A stretch of DNA of 64,000 bases from Fibrobacter succinogenes (GTDB lineage Bacteria > Fibrobacterota > Fibrobacteria > Fibrobacterales > Fibrobacteraceae). Below, one piece after another: positions 7,735-15,458 of this stretch; position 1 is the stretch's first letter; every line of letters begins with the position of its first letter. Both the position numbers and the translations under genes were made by a program. The stretch is taken from positions 49,632-113,631 of the forward strand of contig CADAWC010000005.1 in the NCBI GenBank assembly GCA_902791475.1, read 5' to 3'. Below the pieces are notes generated by a model. That model ran no database searches, had not been told where the DNA came from, and saw only the letters and a program-made list of their open reading frames with translations.

Positions 7735-10296
7735 AACCACAAACATTCCATCCTTGTAGTCCACCACGGCGGGCTTTGCTGCACTCACGGTTCCCGAGAG
7801 TATCGCATGGCTCAACGGACGTTCAATGTTGCGTTCGATGTAACGCTGAATCGGGCGAGCACCGAATTCCGGCTGGTAAGCACCTTCCGCAATTGCATCA
7901 AGTGCCGCATCCGAAAGTGTAAGCACCAAGTCCTGACGGGCAGCGCGGTTCGCCAAATCCGCAAATTTGAGTTTCACGATTTCGCGAATCTGCTTCTTCG
8001 AGAGGCTCTGGAACACAAGCACTTCGTCCAAGCGGTTCAAGAATTCCGGGCGGAAGAACGCATGCAAGTCAGCTTCGACATCCGCAAGCGCAACCTGCGG
8101 CGGTTCACCGTTCTTGGCACTAGCCGCACTCAAGCGGAACTTCTCGGCACCCAAGTTCGAGGTCATCAAAATCAAGGTGTTCTTGAAGTTCACCGTACGA
8201 CCCTTGCCATCCGTCAAACGACCGTCATCGAGCACCTGCAACAACGTATTGAACACGTCCGGGTGCGCCTTCTCGATTTCATCGAGCAAAATCACGCAGT
8301 ACGGATGCGTACGCACAGCTTCGGTCAGCTGGCCACCTTCTTCGTAGCCCACATATCCCGGAGGAGCACCGATCAAACGGCTAACGCTATGCTTTTCCAT
8401 GTATTCGCTCATGTCGATACGGACAAGTGCATTTTCGCTATCGAAAAGTTCAACCGCCAAAGCCTTTGCAAGTTCCGTCTTACCCACGCCCGTCGGGCCC
8501 AAGAAGAGGAAACTTCCAATCGGCGCATTCTCGCGGCTTAAACCGCTACGGTTACGCAAAATGGCTTCGGACACAGCTTCGACAGCTTCGTCCTGGCCAA
8601 TCACGCGGGCATGCAAACGTTCGTCCAAGTGCAACAACTTCGCCTTTTCACCTTCGCAAAGCTTTGTCACCGGAATGCCCGTCCAACGGCTCACCACAAG
8701 GGCAATCGTATCTTCGGTCACTTCTTCGCTCAAGCCGCCTTCTTCGGCACTCTTGCGGAGCGCTTCGGTCTTTTGAGCCAATTCCTTCTCAATGTTCACA
8801 ATCTTGTTGTACTTGAGTTCAGCAGCGCGGTTCAAGTCGTAACGGGCTTCGGCCTGTTCCATCTCGTCCTTTGCCGCCTTCAAGGATTTCTTCAAGTCCT
8901 GAACTTCGGCAAATGCGGCACGGCGATCCTGCCAGCGTTCCTGCATCTGCTTAACGGCAGCATCAGTCACAGCCAAGTCATCACGGAGTTCTTTCAAGCG
9001 CTTGACGCTCGCTTCATCCGTTTCCTTCGAAAGCGCCTGCTCCTCGATTTTCATCTGGAGTTCCTTACGCTGTAAGGTATCGAGCGCTTCCGGGACGGTA
9101 TCCATCTGCGTTTTCACAAGGCTTGCCGCCTCGTCGATCAAGTCAATGGCCTTATCCGGTAAGAAACGGTCACTGATGTAACGGCTCGAAAGTTTCACTG
9201 CAGCTACGAGCGCGTTGTCGTGCAGACGCACGCCGTGGTGCGCATCAAAGCCATCCTTAATGCCACGCAAAATCGAAATCGCTTCGTCTTCGCTCGGCTC
9301 GTTCACCTGCACCGGCTGGAATCGACGTTCCAAAGCAGAATCCTTTTCAATGTACTTGCGGTATTCCTGAGTCGTCGTTGCACCAATGCAATGGAGTTCG
9401 CCACGAGCAAGTTTCGGCTTAAGCATATTGCCCAAGTCCATCGAGCCTTCAGTCTTACCCGCCCCCACAATGTTATGGAGTTCATCGATGAACATAAGCG
9501 TGTTGCCATCTTCTTCAATAGCGTCAATCACTGATTTGAGACGTTCTTCAAAGTCGCCACGGTACTTGGCGCCCGCCATCAAGGCAGACAAATCAAGTGC
9601 AAAGACCTTCTTGCCCTTCAACGCATCCGGCACGTCGCCACGGTAAATACGTTCGGCAAGGCCTTCGACAATAGCCGTCTTACCCACGCCCGGTTCACCG
9701 ACCAAGCAAGGGTTGTTCTTTGTCTTACGGCTCAAAATCAAAATCACACGGCGGATTTCTTCTTCACGGCCAATCACCGGCGAGAGCTTTCCATCAGCCG
9801 CCATTTCCACGAGTTCACGACCGTAGAGTTTCAGCGGAGACTGTTCCTCGGCGTTCGCGGCTCCCGCAAACGGGTCCGAAAGCCAAGTTTCCACCACTTC
9901 GGTCGAGCCAAGAGCATCTTCAAAGACCTTGGCAAGTCCACGGTCGCCCGAGAACTTCATCAACGCCACGAGCAAATCGCCCGGAGTCACCATACGGCTG
10001 ACCTGACGGGCCGCCTGCACAGCGGCACGCAAAATGCGGTTCAAGTCGCTATCCGGTTCCACATCCGGGTTCACGCCTTCCATGCGCGGGATTTTCTGGA
10101 CAAACGGTTCCAAACGGCCTCGGAGTTCCGAGGTCTTCACCCCTTTAGATTTATAGAGTTTCTTCAGGGTTGCATCAGGGCCTTCAACAAGACCGACAGC
10201 CAAATGAGCCGCACCCAAATAAGAGTGCGAACAGCGGTCGCGCAAGCTTTGCGCCTTGGCCAAGACCTTTTCTGCATCGTTAGTAAAATCTGACAT
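7729..10296 (-). CDS. clpB: Protein disaggregase ClpB
   Basis: 855 residues, full length for ClpB. It has the N-terminal substrate domain, AAA-1 with G-E-P-G-V-G-K-T and the sensor region, the charged coiled-coil middle domain (about 400-520, many K/E/R/Q), and AAA-2 with G-P-T-G-V-G-K-T and the G-Y-V-G-Y pore loop. The middle domain distinguishes it from ClpA and ClpC. It is a hexameric ATPase that, with DnaK, pulls aggregated proteins through its pore. GAGG lies 8-9 nt before the ATG. No CIRCE-like inverted repeat is evident upstream; the 240-nt gap holds a palindromic repeat and a terminator. Confidence 0.97.
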   Translation of the reverse strand: MSDFTNDAEKVLAKAQSLRDRCSHSYLGAAHLAVGLVEGPDATLKKLYKSKGVKTSELRGRLEPFVQKIPRMEGVNPDVEPDSDLNRILRAAVQAARQVSRMVTPGDLLVALMKFSGDRGLAKVFEDALGSTEVVETWLSDPFAGAANAEEQSPLKLYGRELVEMAADGKLSPVIGREEEIRRVILILSRKTKNNPCLVGEPGVGKTAIVEGLAERIYRGDVPDALKGKKVFALDLSALMAGAKYRGDFEERLKSVIDAIEEDGNTLMFIDELHNIVGAGKTEGSMDLGNMLKPKLARGELHCIGATTTQEYRKYIEKDSALERRFQPVQVNEPSEDEAISILRGIKDGFDAHHGVRLHDNALVAAVKLSSRYISDRFLPDKAIDLIDEAASLVKTQMDTVPEALDTLQRKELQMKIEEQALSKETDEASVKRLKELRDDLAVTDAAVKQMQERWQDRRAAFAEVQDLKKSLKAAKDEMEQAEARYDLNRAAELKYNKIVNIEKELAQKTEALRKSAEEGGLSEEVTEDTIALVVSRWTGIPVTKLCEGEKAKLLHLDERLHARVIGQDEAVEAVSEAILRNRSGLSRENAPIGSFLFLGPTGVGKTELAKALAVELFDSENALVRIDMSEYMEKHSVSRLIGAPPGYVGYEEGGQLTEAVRTHPYCVILLDEIEKAHPDVFNTLLQVLDDGRLTDGKGRTVNFKNTLILMTSNLGAEKFRLSAASAKNGEPPQVALADVEADLHAFFRPEFLNRLDEVLVFQSLSKKQIREIVKLKFADLANRAARQDLVLTLSDAALDAIAEGAYQPEFGARPIQRYIERNIERPLSHAILSGTVSAAKPAVVDYKDGMFVVA

Positions 10297-10349
10297 AATT
10301 TAATCCTCTTTTGAGACCGCTCGGCTCTATCGCAAATGAGAACCTACGA

Positions 10350-10399
10350 CTTCGCCTCGCTCTCGCGATCATGCCTAGTTAATACTAGGCATTCTTCGC
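10350..10399 (-). repeat. Palindromic intergenic repeat related to the comEC insertion
   Basis: On the minus strand this 50-nt stretch matches comEC 2738-2787 without gaps. It holds a perfect hairpin, GCCTAG-TATTAA-CTAGGC, flanked by GCGAGAGCGAGGCGAAG. It lies upstream of clpB. A looser relative with TCATACCC and a GCTAGC-centred palindrome is at 17982-18005. Confidence 0.7.
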
Positions 10400-10481
10400 T
10401 CTCGTTTTACGCCTTACCCTATGCAAACGGCGTGCCAAAAAGAAGAATTTGCCCTTTTTGAGCTAAAAATGCGAAAAAGCA

Positions 10482-10515
10482 AAAAAAATGTCGCATTTTA
10501 CTGCGACATTTTTTT
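10482..10515 (-). terminator. Rho-independent terminator of the 10537-10950 gene
   Basis: 14-bp stem (10482-10495 with 10502-10515), core ATGTCGCA/TGCGACAT, loop TTTTAC, with A and T runs on the two sides so it could act on both strands. It begins 22 nt after the stop of the minus-strand lipoprotein gene. Confidence 0.85.
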
Positions 10516-10536
10516 CAAAATAAAACACTCAGGTGT

Positions 10537-10950
10537 TTACTGCGGCAACGTCGTTCCGCCCAATTCCTGGCAAGACTTGCCATGAGCATTCAGAATCTGG
10601 ACTGCATCGCCACTGACAACCGGGCGAATAAAGCGCCACGGCCAGAAACCAAATCTCTGAGAACCTCTATAGTTCGCGACAGCGTTACCACCACGAGCCT
10701 TAGCCTTCTCTTCCAACTTCGGCAAAAGACCTGCAGCGGAACCATAAGTACCACCACCAACCTGAACCTTGCCCATGACCTTAAATGCAGCGCCATTCGG
10801 TTCGGTTTCAAAATAGCAGAATTCTTCAAAAGGCACAACTTCTTCACCTTCAACCAGCGGAACTTCGTTATAAACACGAGCCTGGTAGTTAGAACAAGCC
10901 TGCAAAGCTACAGCAGCAAGCGCCAAAAAACAAATCTTCTTTATTTGCAT
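10537..10950 (-). CDS. Small lipoprotein, unknown function
   Basis: 137 residues. The N-terminus MQIKKICFLALAAVALQAC is a lipoprotein signal with L-Q-A-C. The mature part contains Y-F-E-T-E-P-N-G-A-A-F-K-V-M-G-K-V and a later E-K-A-K-A-R-G-G-N-A-V-A-N-Y segment; the latter resembles the AxxxGGNAV motif of small envelope proteins of the DUF4156/YbjQ type, so a short alpha/beta fold near the outer membrane is possible. AAGGAG lies 7 nt before the ATG, which decides the start against a longer frame beginning at 11031. A strong terminator follows. Confidence 0.7.
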   Translation of the reverse strand: MQIKKICFLALAAVALQACSNYQARVYNEVPLVEGEEVVPFEEFCYFETEPNGAAFKVMGKVQVGGGTYGSAAGLLPKLEEKAKARGGNAVANYRGSQRFGFWPWRFIRPVVSGDAVQILNAHGKSCQELGGTTLPQ

Positions 10951-11160
10951 AAAATGCTCCTTGATTTTCCCGAAATATAATAACAAATGAGAACAAAGTT
11001 CTAACAAATGCAATTTTTTTTGAAAAAACACTCAAAATTCCGTGTTGTAGCCTGTTGTAAGTGTTGTAAACCTTTACATCGGAAATGTTCTAAAAAATAC
11101 CACTAATACTCCAATTTAAACTATTTTATGGATACAAAACCAAACATCCCATACACCAAA

Positions 11161-11197
11161 ACAACGGCACCTCTCACGAGATGCCGTTGTTTCTTTT
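11161..11197 (+). terminator. Hairpin terminator with long T run
   Basis: Stem 11161-11173 with 11178-11190 (ACAACGGCA/TGCCGTTGT, one C-A mismatch inside, then CTC/GAG), loop TCAC, followed on the plus strand by TTTCTTTTTT. No plus-strand gene precedes it. Confidence 0.7.
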
Positions 11198-11267
11198 TTA
11201 CATGGTTTTCTTGTTTTTATTCGAAATGTTTTTGTACTTTACTCGTGATGACAACCCATAATACTCC

Positions 11268-11292
11268 AAAGCCCTCTTACGAGGGCTTTTCC
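11268..11292. terminator. Hairpin downstream of tldD, usable on both strands
   Basis: Perfect 9-bp stem AAAGCCCTC/GAGGGCTTT with loop TTAC. It lies about 40 nt beyond the tldD stop on the minus strand; on the plus strand it is followed by a short T run only. Confidence 0.6.
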
Positions 11293-11330
11293 ATTTTCAT
11301 GGGAATGTTCCAATTTCGTTGGGAGCGCGA

Positions 11331-12731
11331 CTACCGCCCTCCAACTAATATTTGGTCCACCTTAATAGAGGGCTGACCGACAGTCACCGGCACATGTCCC
11401 GAAGAAGCGCCGCAAACGCCTGCAGCCTGTTCAAAGTCAGTACCGACCATGCTAATGCGAGGCATGATTTCGTGACCTTTACCGATAAGCGTTGCACCAC
11501 GGACAGGCTCGCAAATTTTGCCATTACGAATGACGTAACCTTCATCGACAGCAAAGTTGAACTCGCCTGTTGCCGGGTTCACAGAACCACCTGCCATGCG
11601 GGCCGCATAGAGACCGTTATCCACACTTGCAATCATGGAATCGAGCGTATCCTTGCCCGGTGCGATAAACGTGTTGCGCATACGGCTTACTGGCGCATAC
11701 TTGTAGCTTTCACGGCGGGCACTTCCGGTGCGTTCAACACCTACTTCCATAGCGCCCACACGGTCGCTCATGTACGTTTTCAAGATGCCGTTTTCGATAA
11801 GCGTCGTGCGCTGCGTCGGCGTTCCTTCGTCATCGTACTTGAGGCTACCCCAGACACCGTCCATCGTGCCATCGTCAATGGCTGTCAAGCAGGGCTGACC
11901 AATCGCGTCGCCAAGCTTTCCGCAGAACGGGCTTGCATTGCGACGGATAGATTCCGTCTCCAGCGGATGACCGCAAGCTTCGTGGAAAATCACGCCGCCA
12001 AAGCCATTGCCCATCACGACCGGCATCTGGCCGCCAGTGATGTAACCGGCATCGAGCATGCGCAGCACACGCTCGCCACATTCCGTTGCTAAAGCTTCCG
12101 GAGAATAATTTGCTAAAAGTTCATAGCCACCGAGCGCACCCGGAGCTTCGTGCGTCGTCAAGCGTTCCGTGCCGTCTGTCGCAGTCACATTCACGTTTAC
12201 ACGCAAGCGACCGCGCGTCATTTCCAGATGCAAGCCTTCGCTATTCATAAGCGAAATCGAAGTGCAGCTGTCCGTCACGCTAGCGCCCACCTGTGCAATC
12301 TTCGGCGAGAGCGCACGAGCCGTCTTGTCCGCACGGAACAAGAAGTCCTGCTTAATAGCTTGGCCGAGCACACGCGGATCTTGATAGGCGCCAAAGTTGT
12401 AATCGCAAATGCGCTTTTCAGGAGCAAATTCAAACGGCCTTGCAGCCGAGCCTTCCGCCCCCGCTGCTGCGGCAATGCGCCCGAACGCAAGCGTCTTCAC
12501 AAGCTTCACGAGAGCTTCTTCGCTGTCGTCGCTCGTGAACCCGTACAGGACTTCCGTCCCGTACAAAAGGCGAACGCCGATACCGTACTCGGTACCCGCG
12601 GTCGCCGTTTCAATCTGGCGATCCTTCAAGCCGAGGCTTGAACTGCGGGTCTCTTCTTCAAAAATTTCAACAAAGTCAGCCCCGGCACTCTTGCCGGCTT
12701 CAAAAATCTTGACGGCAACTTCCGGATTCAT
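11331..12731 (-). CDS. tldD: Metalloprotease TldD
   Basis: 466 residues. It has the N-terminal PmbA/TldD domain and the central F-H-E-A-C-G-H-P-L-E-T segment, the HExxxH zinc motif of TldD, followed by conserved D-D-E-G-T-P and the C-terminal G-x-C-G-x-x-S-G-x-V-P-V-T-V-G-Q-P. TldD normally pairs with TldE/PmbA to degrade unfolded peptides and to process modified peptides such as microcin B17 and CcdA; no tldE is seen in this window. The ATG lies 1 nt after the hisF stop, with GAGG inside the end of hisF, so the two are co-translated although functionally unrelated. Confidence 0.93.
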   Translation of the reverse strand: MNPEVAVKIFEAGKSAGADFVEIFEEETRSSSLGLKDRQIETATAGTEYGIGVRLLYGTEVLYGFTSDDSEEALVKLVKTLAFGRIAAAAGAEGSAARPFEFAPEKRICDYNFGAYQDPRVLGQAIKQDFLFRADKTARALSPKIAQVGASVTDSCTSISLMNSEGLHLEMTRGRLRVNVNVTATDGTERLTTHEAPGALGGYELLANYSPEALATECGERVLRMLDAGYITGGQMPVVMGNGFGGVIFHEACGHPLETESIRRNASPFCGKLGDAIGQPCLTAIDDGTMDGVWGSLKYDDEGTPTQRTTLIENGILKTYMSDRVGAMEVGVERTGSARRESYKYAPVSRMRNTFIAPGKDTLDSMIASVDNGLYAARMAGGSVNPATGEFNFAVDEGYVIRNGKICEPVRGATLIGKGHEIMPRISMVGTDFEQAAGVCGASSGHVPVTVGQPSIKVDQILVGGR

Positions 12732-12732
12732 C

Positions 12733-13524
12733 TTACACCTCGCCGTTCATCTTCTTGCGCACCGGGATGCCGGCAGCAAGCATTTCGCCCTTGATTCCAG
12801 GGACTGTATAATCGCCAAAATGCACCATCGACGCGACCAGTGCCGCATCGGCACTCGTCTTGCGGAACAAGTCCACGATGTGAGCCGGAGTTCCAGCACC
12901 GCCACTTGCAATCACAGGCACCTGAACCGCCTTTGCAATCATGTCGGTAATCGTGAGTTCGTAACCGTTCTTAACGCCATCAGTGTCAATGGAGTTCAAG
13001 CAGATTTCGCCAACGCCGAGTTCCTCGGCGCGCTTTGCCCACTGCAAAGCGTCGATGCCCATCGCCTGGCGACCACCGCGGATAAACACTTCGTAACCGC
13101 TCGGAATCTTGTCCGAAACGCCCACGAACTTAGCATCCATACCAAGCACGATGCACTGGCGTCCAAACGCCTTCGCGCCTTCGGCAATGATTTCCGGATG
13201 CAACACAGCAAGGCTGTTCACGCTCACCTTTTCGGCCCCTGCGAGGAGCGCTTCGTGCATGTCGTCCAAGTTGCGGATACCGCCACCCACTGCAAACGGG
13301 ATAAACACGCGCTTTGCAATCTGGCGAATCATTTCCATGTCACACGGGCGGTTTTCGGCGCTCGCCGTGATATCGTAAAAGACAAGTTCATCGACACCAT
13401 CATCGCTGTAACGCGCACCCATTTCTACAGGGTCGCCAATGTCGATATTACCTTTAAACTTTACACCCTTCGTGACCTTGCGGTTACGGACATCCAAGCA
13501 GACAATTAAACGTTTCGTGAGCAT
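12733..13524 (-). CDS. hisF: Imidazole glycerol phosphate synthase subunit HisF
   Basis: 263 residues, a (beta/alpha)8 barrel. It has the first catalytic aspartate in I-V-C-L-D-V, the F-A-V-G-G-G-I-R phosphate-binding loop, the second catalytic aspartate in V-L-G-M-D-A, and N-S-I-D-T-D-G and A-S-G-G-A-G near the C-terminus. It cyclises PRFAR with ammonia from the HisH glutaminase to give IGP and AICAR. The family often reads I-P-C-L-D and T-S-I-D-x-D-G, so I-V-C-L-D and N-S-I-D-T-D-G place it in the more divergent HisF branch. It lies apart from the eukaryotic-type hisA at 54274; hisH is not in the window. A TACATTTG box ends 4 nt before the ATG. Confidence 0.94.
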   Translation of the reverse strand: MLTKRLIVCLDVRNRKVTKGVKFKGNIDIGDPVEMGARYSDDGVDELVFYDITASAENRPCDMEMIRQIAKRVFIPFAVGGGIRNLDDMHEALLAGAEKVSVNSLAVLHPEIIAEGAKAFGRQCIVLGMDAKFVGVSDKIPSGYEVFIRGGRQAMGIDALQWAKRAEELGVGEICLNSIDTDGVKNGYELTITDMIAKAVQVPVIASGGAGTPAHIVDLFRKTSADAALVASMVHFGDYTVPGIKGEMLAAGIPVRKKMNGEV

Positions 13525-13528
13525 ATTC

Positions 13529-13536
13529 CAAATGTA
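13529..13536 (-). promoter_or_regulatory. TAnnTTTG promoter box of hisF
   Basis: TACATTTG on the minus strand, 4 nt before the hisF ATG. This spacing predicts transcription starting at or next to the start codon. Confidence 0.5.
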
Positions 13537-13562
13537 GAAAACTAGTGTAACCCGTCAACAAC

Positions 13563-13593
13563 AAAGAGCCCGGCACATCAAACCGAGCTCTTT
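13563..13593 (-). terminator. Terminator after trxA
   Basis: Stem 13563-13573 with 13583-13593 (AAAGAGC/GCTCTTT, one C-A mismatch, CGG/CCG), 9-nt loop. It begins 23 nt after the trxA stop; the T tract on the minus strand is interrupted (TTTGTTGTTG). Confidence 0.7.
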
Positions 13594-13615
13594 TTAAACG
13601 CATTTTCCAAAGCGA

Positions 13616-13939
13616 TTAGAGATTCTTTTCGATGGCGTTCTTGAGCGTGTTCTTCGGTACTGCACCGACGACGTTACCCACTTCGACACCGTTTTTGAAC
13701 AACTTCATGTTCGGGATGTTCGTGATGCCAAAACGGGCGCAAATGTCCGAAACGCCTTCGTCATCGACGTTGATCTTTGCGATAATAGCACGGCCATCAA
13801 ATTCGTTGGAAAGTTCTTCGACCACCGGGCCCATCATCATGCACGGGCGGCACCAAGTAGCCCAGAAGTCAACGAGAACAAGCTGCCCCGAAGAAATAAC
13901 CTTATCAAAGGATTCTGCAGTAAGATTCAATGCTGCCAT
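13616..13939 (-). CDS. trxA: Thioredoxin
   Basis: 107 residues, the usual length. Active site W-A-T-W-C-R-P-C: the common W-C-G-P-C has arginine in place of glycine between the redox cysteines. The cis-proline is present in T-N-I-P-N-M. Thioredoxin reduces protein disulfides in the cytosol and is recharged by thioredoxin reductase. AGGAG lies about 8 nt before the ATG. Single-gene unit with its own terminator. The W-C-R-P-C form should change the redox potential or partner choice somewhat; the fold is otherwise ordinary. Confidence 0.95.
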   Translation of the reverse strand: MAALNLTAESFDKVISSGQLVLVDFWATWCRPCMMMGPVVEELSNEFDGRAIIAKINVDDEGVSDICARFGITNIPNMKLFKNGVEVGNVVGAVPKNTLKNAIEKNL

Positions 13940-13978
13940 AAAAAAATTCTCCTATTTACCGATAGCAATATAGCAATT

Positions 13979-14102
13979 ATTAGTATTTAGTGATTTGTGG
14001 TTAGTGATTAGTAGGCAGAACTTAGCCCGCTTCGCTCTTAGAACTTAGTTATTTTCTTTTAGAGCAAAAGGAGTGTTCTAAGTTCTAAGTTCTAAGTTCT
14101 AA
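13979..14102. repeat. Heptad array plus dispersed 80-bp element (copy 1)
   Basis: 13979-14013: units such as ATTAGTA and GTTAGTG in 7-nt register. 14015-14074: a unique-looking segment with CTTAG, CGCT and TTATTTTCTTTTAGAG. 14075-14102: four perfect GTTCTAA units. The segment from GCAGA at 14015 recurs at 40755 with only scattered changes and the same GTTCTAA tail. The last units supply the TAG stop of the methyltransferase gene at 14099. Confidence 0.85.
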
Positions 14103-14860
14103 CACACCTTTCTCATCTTCGCACAATAGATGGGGCCACAACCATGAGCCTTGTCCGGCAGTATGTGAACGCCGAACTCCGTGCGGTCCGCACCCTCCGG
14201 CAAGTCCTCAATTCGAACAAATTCCATCATCTTGCGTTTTTTTAGAATCTTAGCGACCACAGCATCGTTTTCAAGCGGCGAAAGCGCGCAAGTCCCGTAA
14301 ATCAGTTCGCCCCCCGGTCTAAGTGCATCCACAGCTGAGGCCAGCAGCGAGCCCTGTTCCACCGACAAGCGTTTCACGCGCTTCACCGACCAAACTTCCA
14401 GATGCGAAGGCGAATTCAGCACATGCCTATCCGAAGAGCACGGCGCATCGAGCAAAATGCGGTCATAGCATTCTTTCTTGTGCATGCCGAACTTCACGCC
14501 ATCGTAGCCCGTGACGTTGATTATCGAGCGCCAGGACTCCGGCAAAGAATTTTCGAGCACATGCTGCAAGCGGAGACGCCTATCGGGCGAGCGGTCATTG
14601 CACTGGAGCGAACCCATGCCCTTGAGCATCGAGGCAATTACAAGCGATTTGCCACCCGGGGCAGCACACATGTCGAGCACATCCATTCCCGGCTCTACCG
14701 CAAGAGTCTTTGCGGCAAACACCGAGGCTTCGTCCAAAAAGTATGGTTCCAAAGCATCATCAAACTGGAGCTTCGTTGCGCAGCCCTCGCCCTTCAGCGA
14801 TTCCAGCAACGTAGGCCAGCGTTCGCCATAAACCTCTTCAAAGTAGTCGAAAAATTCCAT
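14099..14860 (-). CDS. NOL1/NOP2/Sun-family RNA (cytosine-C5) methyltransferase
   Basis: 253 residues with a Rossmann SAM-binding core: D-M-C-A-A-P-G-G-K-S (SAM motif I), L-D-A-P-C-S-S (motif IV), and Y-G-T-C-A-L-S-P-L-E-N-D (motif VI with the catalytic cysteine T-C). The cysteine pair of m5C RNA methyltransferases is thus intact. It lacks the N-terminal NusB-like domain of RsmB and the C-terminal PUA domain of RsmF, and is closest in layout to short NSUN4-like rRNA methyltransferases. Substrate not assignable from sequence. TAAATTTG ends 4 nt before the ATG (predicted leaderless). The stop is inside a GTTCTAA array. Confidence 0.85.
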   Translation of the reverse strand: MEFFDYFEEVYGERWPTLLESLKGEGCATKLQFDDALEPYFLDEASVFAAKTLAVEPGMDVLDMCAAPGGKSLVIASMLKGMGSLQCNDRSPDRRLRLQHVLENSLPESWRSIINVTGYDGVKFGMHKKECYDRILLDAPCSSDRHVLNSPSHLEVWSVKRVKRLSVEQGSLLASAVDALRPGGELIYGTCALSPLENDAVVAKILKKRKMMEFVRIEDLPEGADRTEFGVHILPDKAHGCGPIYCAKMRKVC

Positions 14861-14864
14861 GACA

Positions 14865-14904
14865 CAAATTTAGTCATTAGTCAATAGTTCTTAGTCATTG
14901 ACTC
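14865..14904. repeat. Heptad array overlapping a TAnnTTTG promoter box
   Basis: 14870-14904 reads TTAGTCA, TTAGTCA, ATAGTTC, TTAGTCA in 7-nt register. Its left edge overlaps TAAATTTG (minus strand, 14865-14872), the likely promoter box of the methyltransferase gene. Confidence 0.7.
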
Positions 14905-15290
14905 TCCAAACTCAATAAAAATGCCCTTTAAAAACTGACAAATCAGCTAGCACAAACAAACTAAATCATCTGTAAAAATCCAAATTTTTGAAAAATGCCC
15001 CATTTTACGTGAAACAAAATCCATATCATCAAATTTTCACGTAATTTTTCAACTTTATCTGTAATATTTTTTGATTTTTCCCAAATTTAGCCCATACTCA
15101 AGTGTTTTCTTCAGTAAAAACATTACAAAACACCCGCAAAAAGCACCCTCTTTATTCAATTTCGCTTAATTTATATACAAAATTACGTAAATTTCCGCAT
15201 TTTTCCCTAATTTTTCACGTAAAAAACGCACTTTTTCCAAATTTCGCACATCCGGCGGCATCTCGAGGCATTCTGCCGCCGCACAAAACA
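14905..15290. other. AT-rich gene-free gap with repeated TTTTCACGTAA motif
   Basis: No coding sequence is credible. A motif TTTTCACGTAA occurs at 15034-15044 and 15212-15222, inverted as TTTTACGTGAAA at 15003-15014, with a shorter ATTACGTAAAT at 15182-15192. A GC-rich inverted repeat, GGCGGCA/TGCCGCC, is centred near 15266. The motif could be a regulator site or part of a repeat. Confidence 0.45.
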
Positions 15291-15328
15291 AAAAACTCTC
15301 TGCTCAGGAGTAAGAGCAAAGAGTTTTT
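15291..15328 (-). terminator. Terminator after tRNA-Gln
   Basis: Stem 15291-15305 with 15314-15328 (AAAAACTCT/AGAGTTTTT and TGCTC/GAGCA, one mismatch), 8-nt loop, T run on the minus strand. It starts 3 nt beyond the tRNA end. Confidence 0.85.
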
Positions 15329-15330
15329 AG

Positions 15331-15401
15331 TTGAGCTACCAGGATTCGAACCTAGACAAACAGAGTCAGAATCTGTTGTGCTACCGTTACACCATAGCTC
15401 A
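15331..15401 (-). tRNA. tRNA-Gln (anticodon CTG)
   Basis: On the minus strand the sequence folds as a cloverleaf: a perfect 7-bp acceptor TGAGCTA/TAGCTCA, a D arm with GGTGTAACGGTAGCAC, a 5-bp anticodon stem ACAGA/TCTGT around the loop TTCTGAC (anticodon CTG, glutamine), and a T arm with GGTTCGAATCC. The discriminator base is A and CCA is not encoded. A terminator follows directly, so it is the last or only gene of its transcript. Confidence 0.93.
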
Positions 15402-15458
15402 TCAGTGCGCACCAATTTTAGAAAATAATTTTCAACTTTGCAAGGGGTAATTGAAAAA

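Larger units (their letters stand above)
10951..11330. other. Gene-free gap with two hairpin terminators, possible small RNA units
   Basis: No convincing coding sequence. Two hairpins are present (11161-11190 and 11268-11289). Each is preceded at short distance on the plus strand by a TAnnTTTA-like box (TATTTTAT at 11123-11130; TACTTTAC at 11235-11242), so two short plus-strand transcripts of roughly 50-60 nt are conceivable. The minus-strand promoter of the 10950 gene must lie near the left end. Confidence 0.45.

Noticed and set aside
11128..11376. Small plus-strand frame of 82 codons
   Set aside because: It runs through two terminator hairpins and into the tldD 3' end in antisense; composition is not protein-like.
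15102..15428. 108-codon frame running over tRNA-Gln
   Set aside because: It reads through a terminator and the antisense strand of a tRNA.
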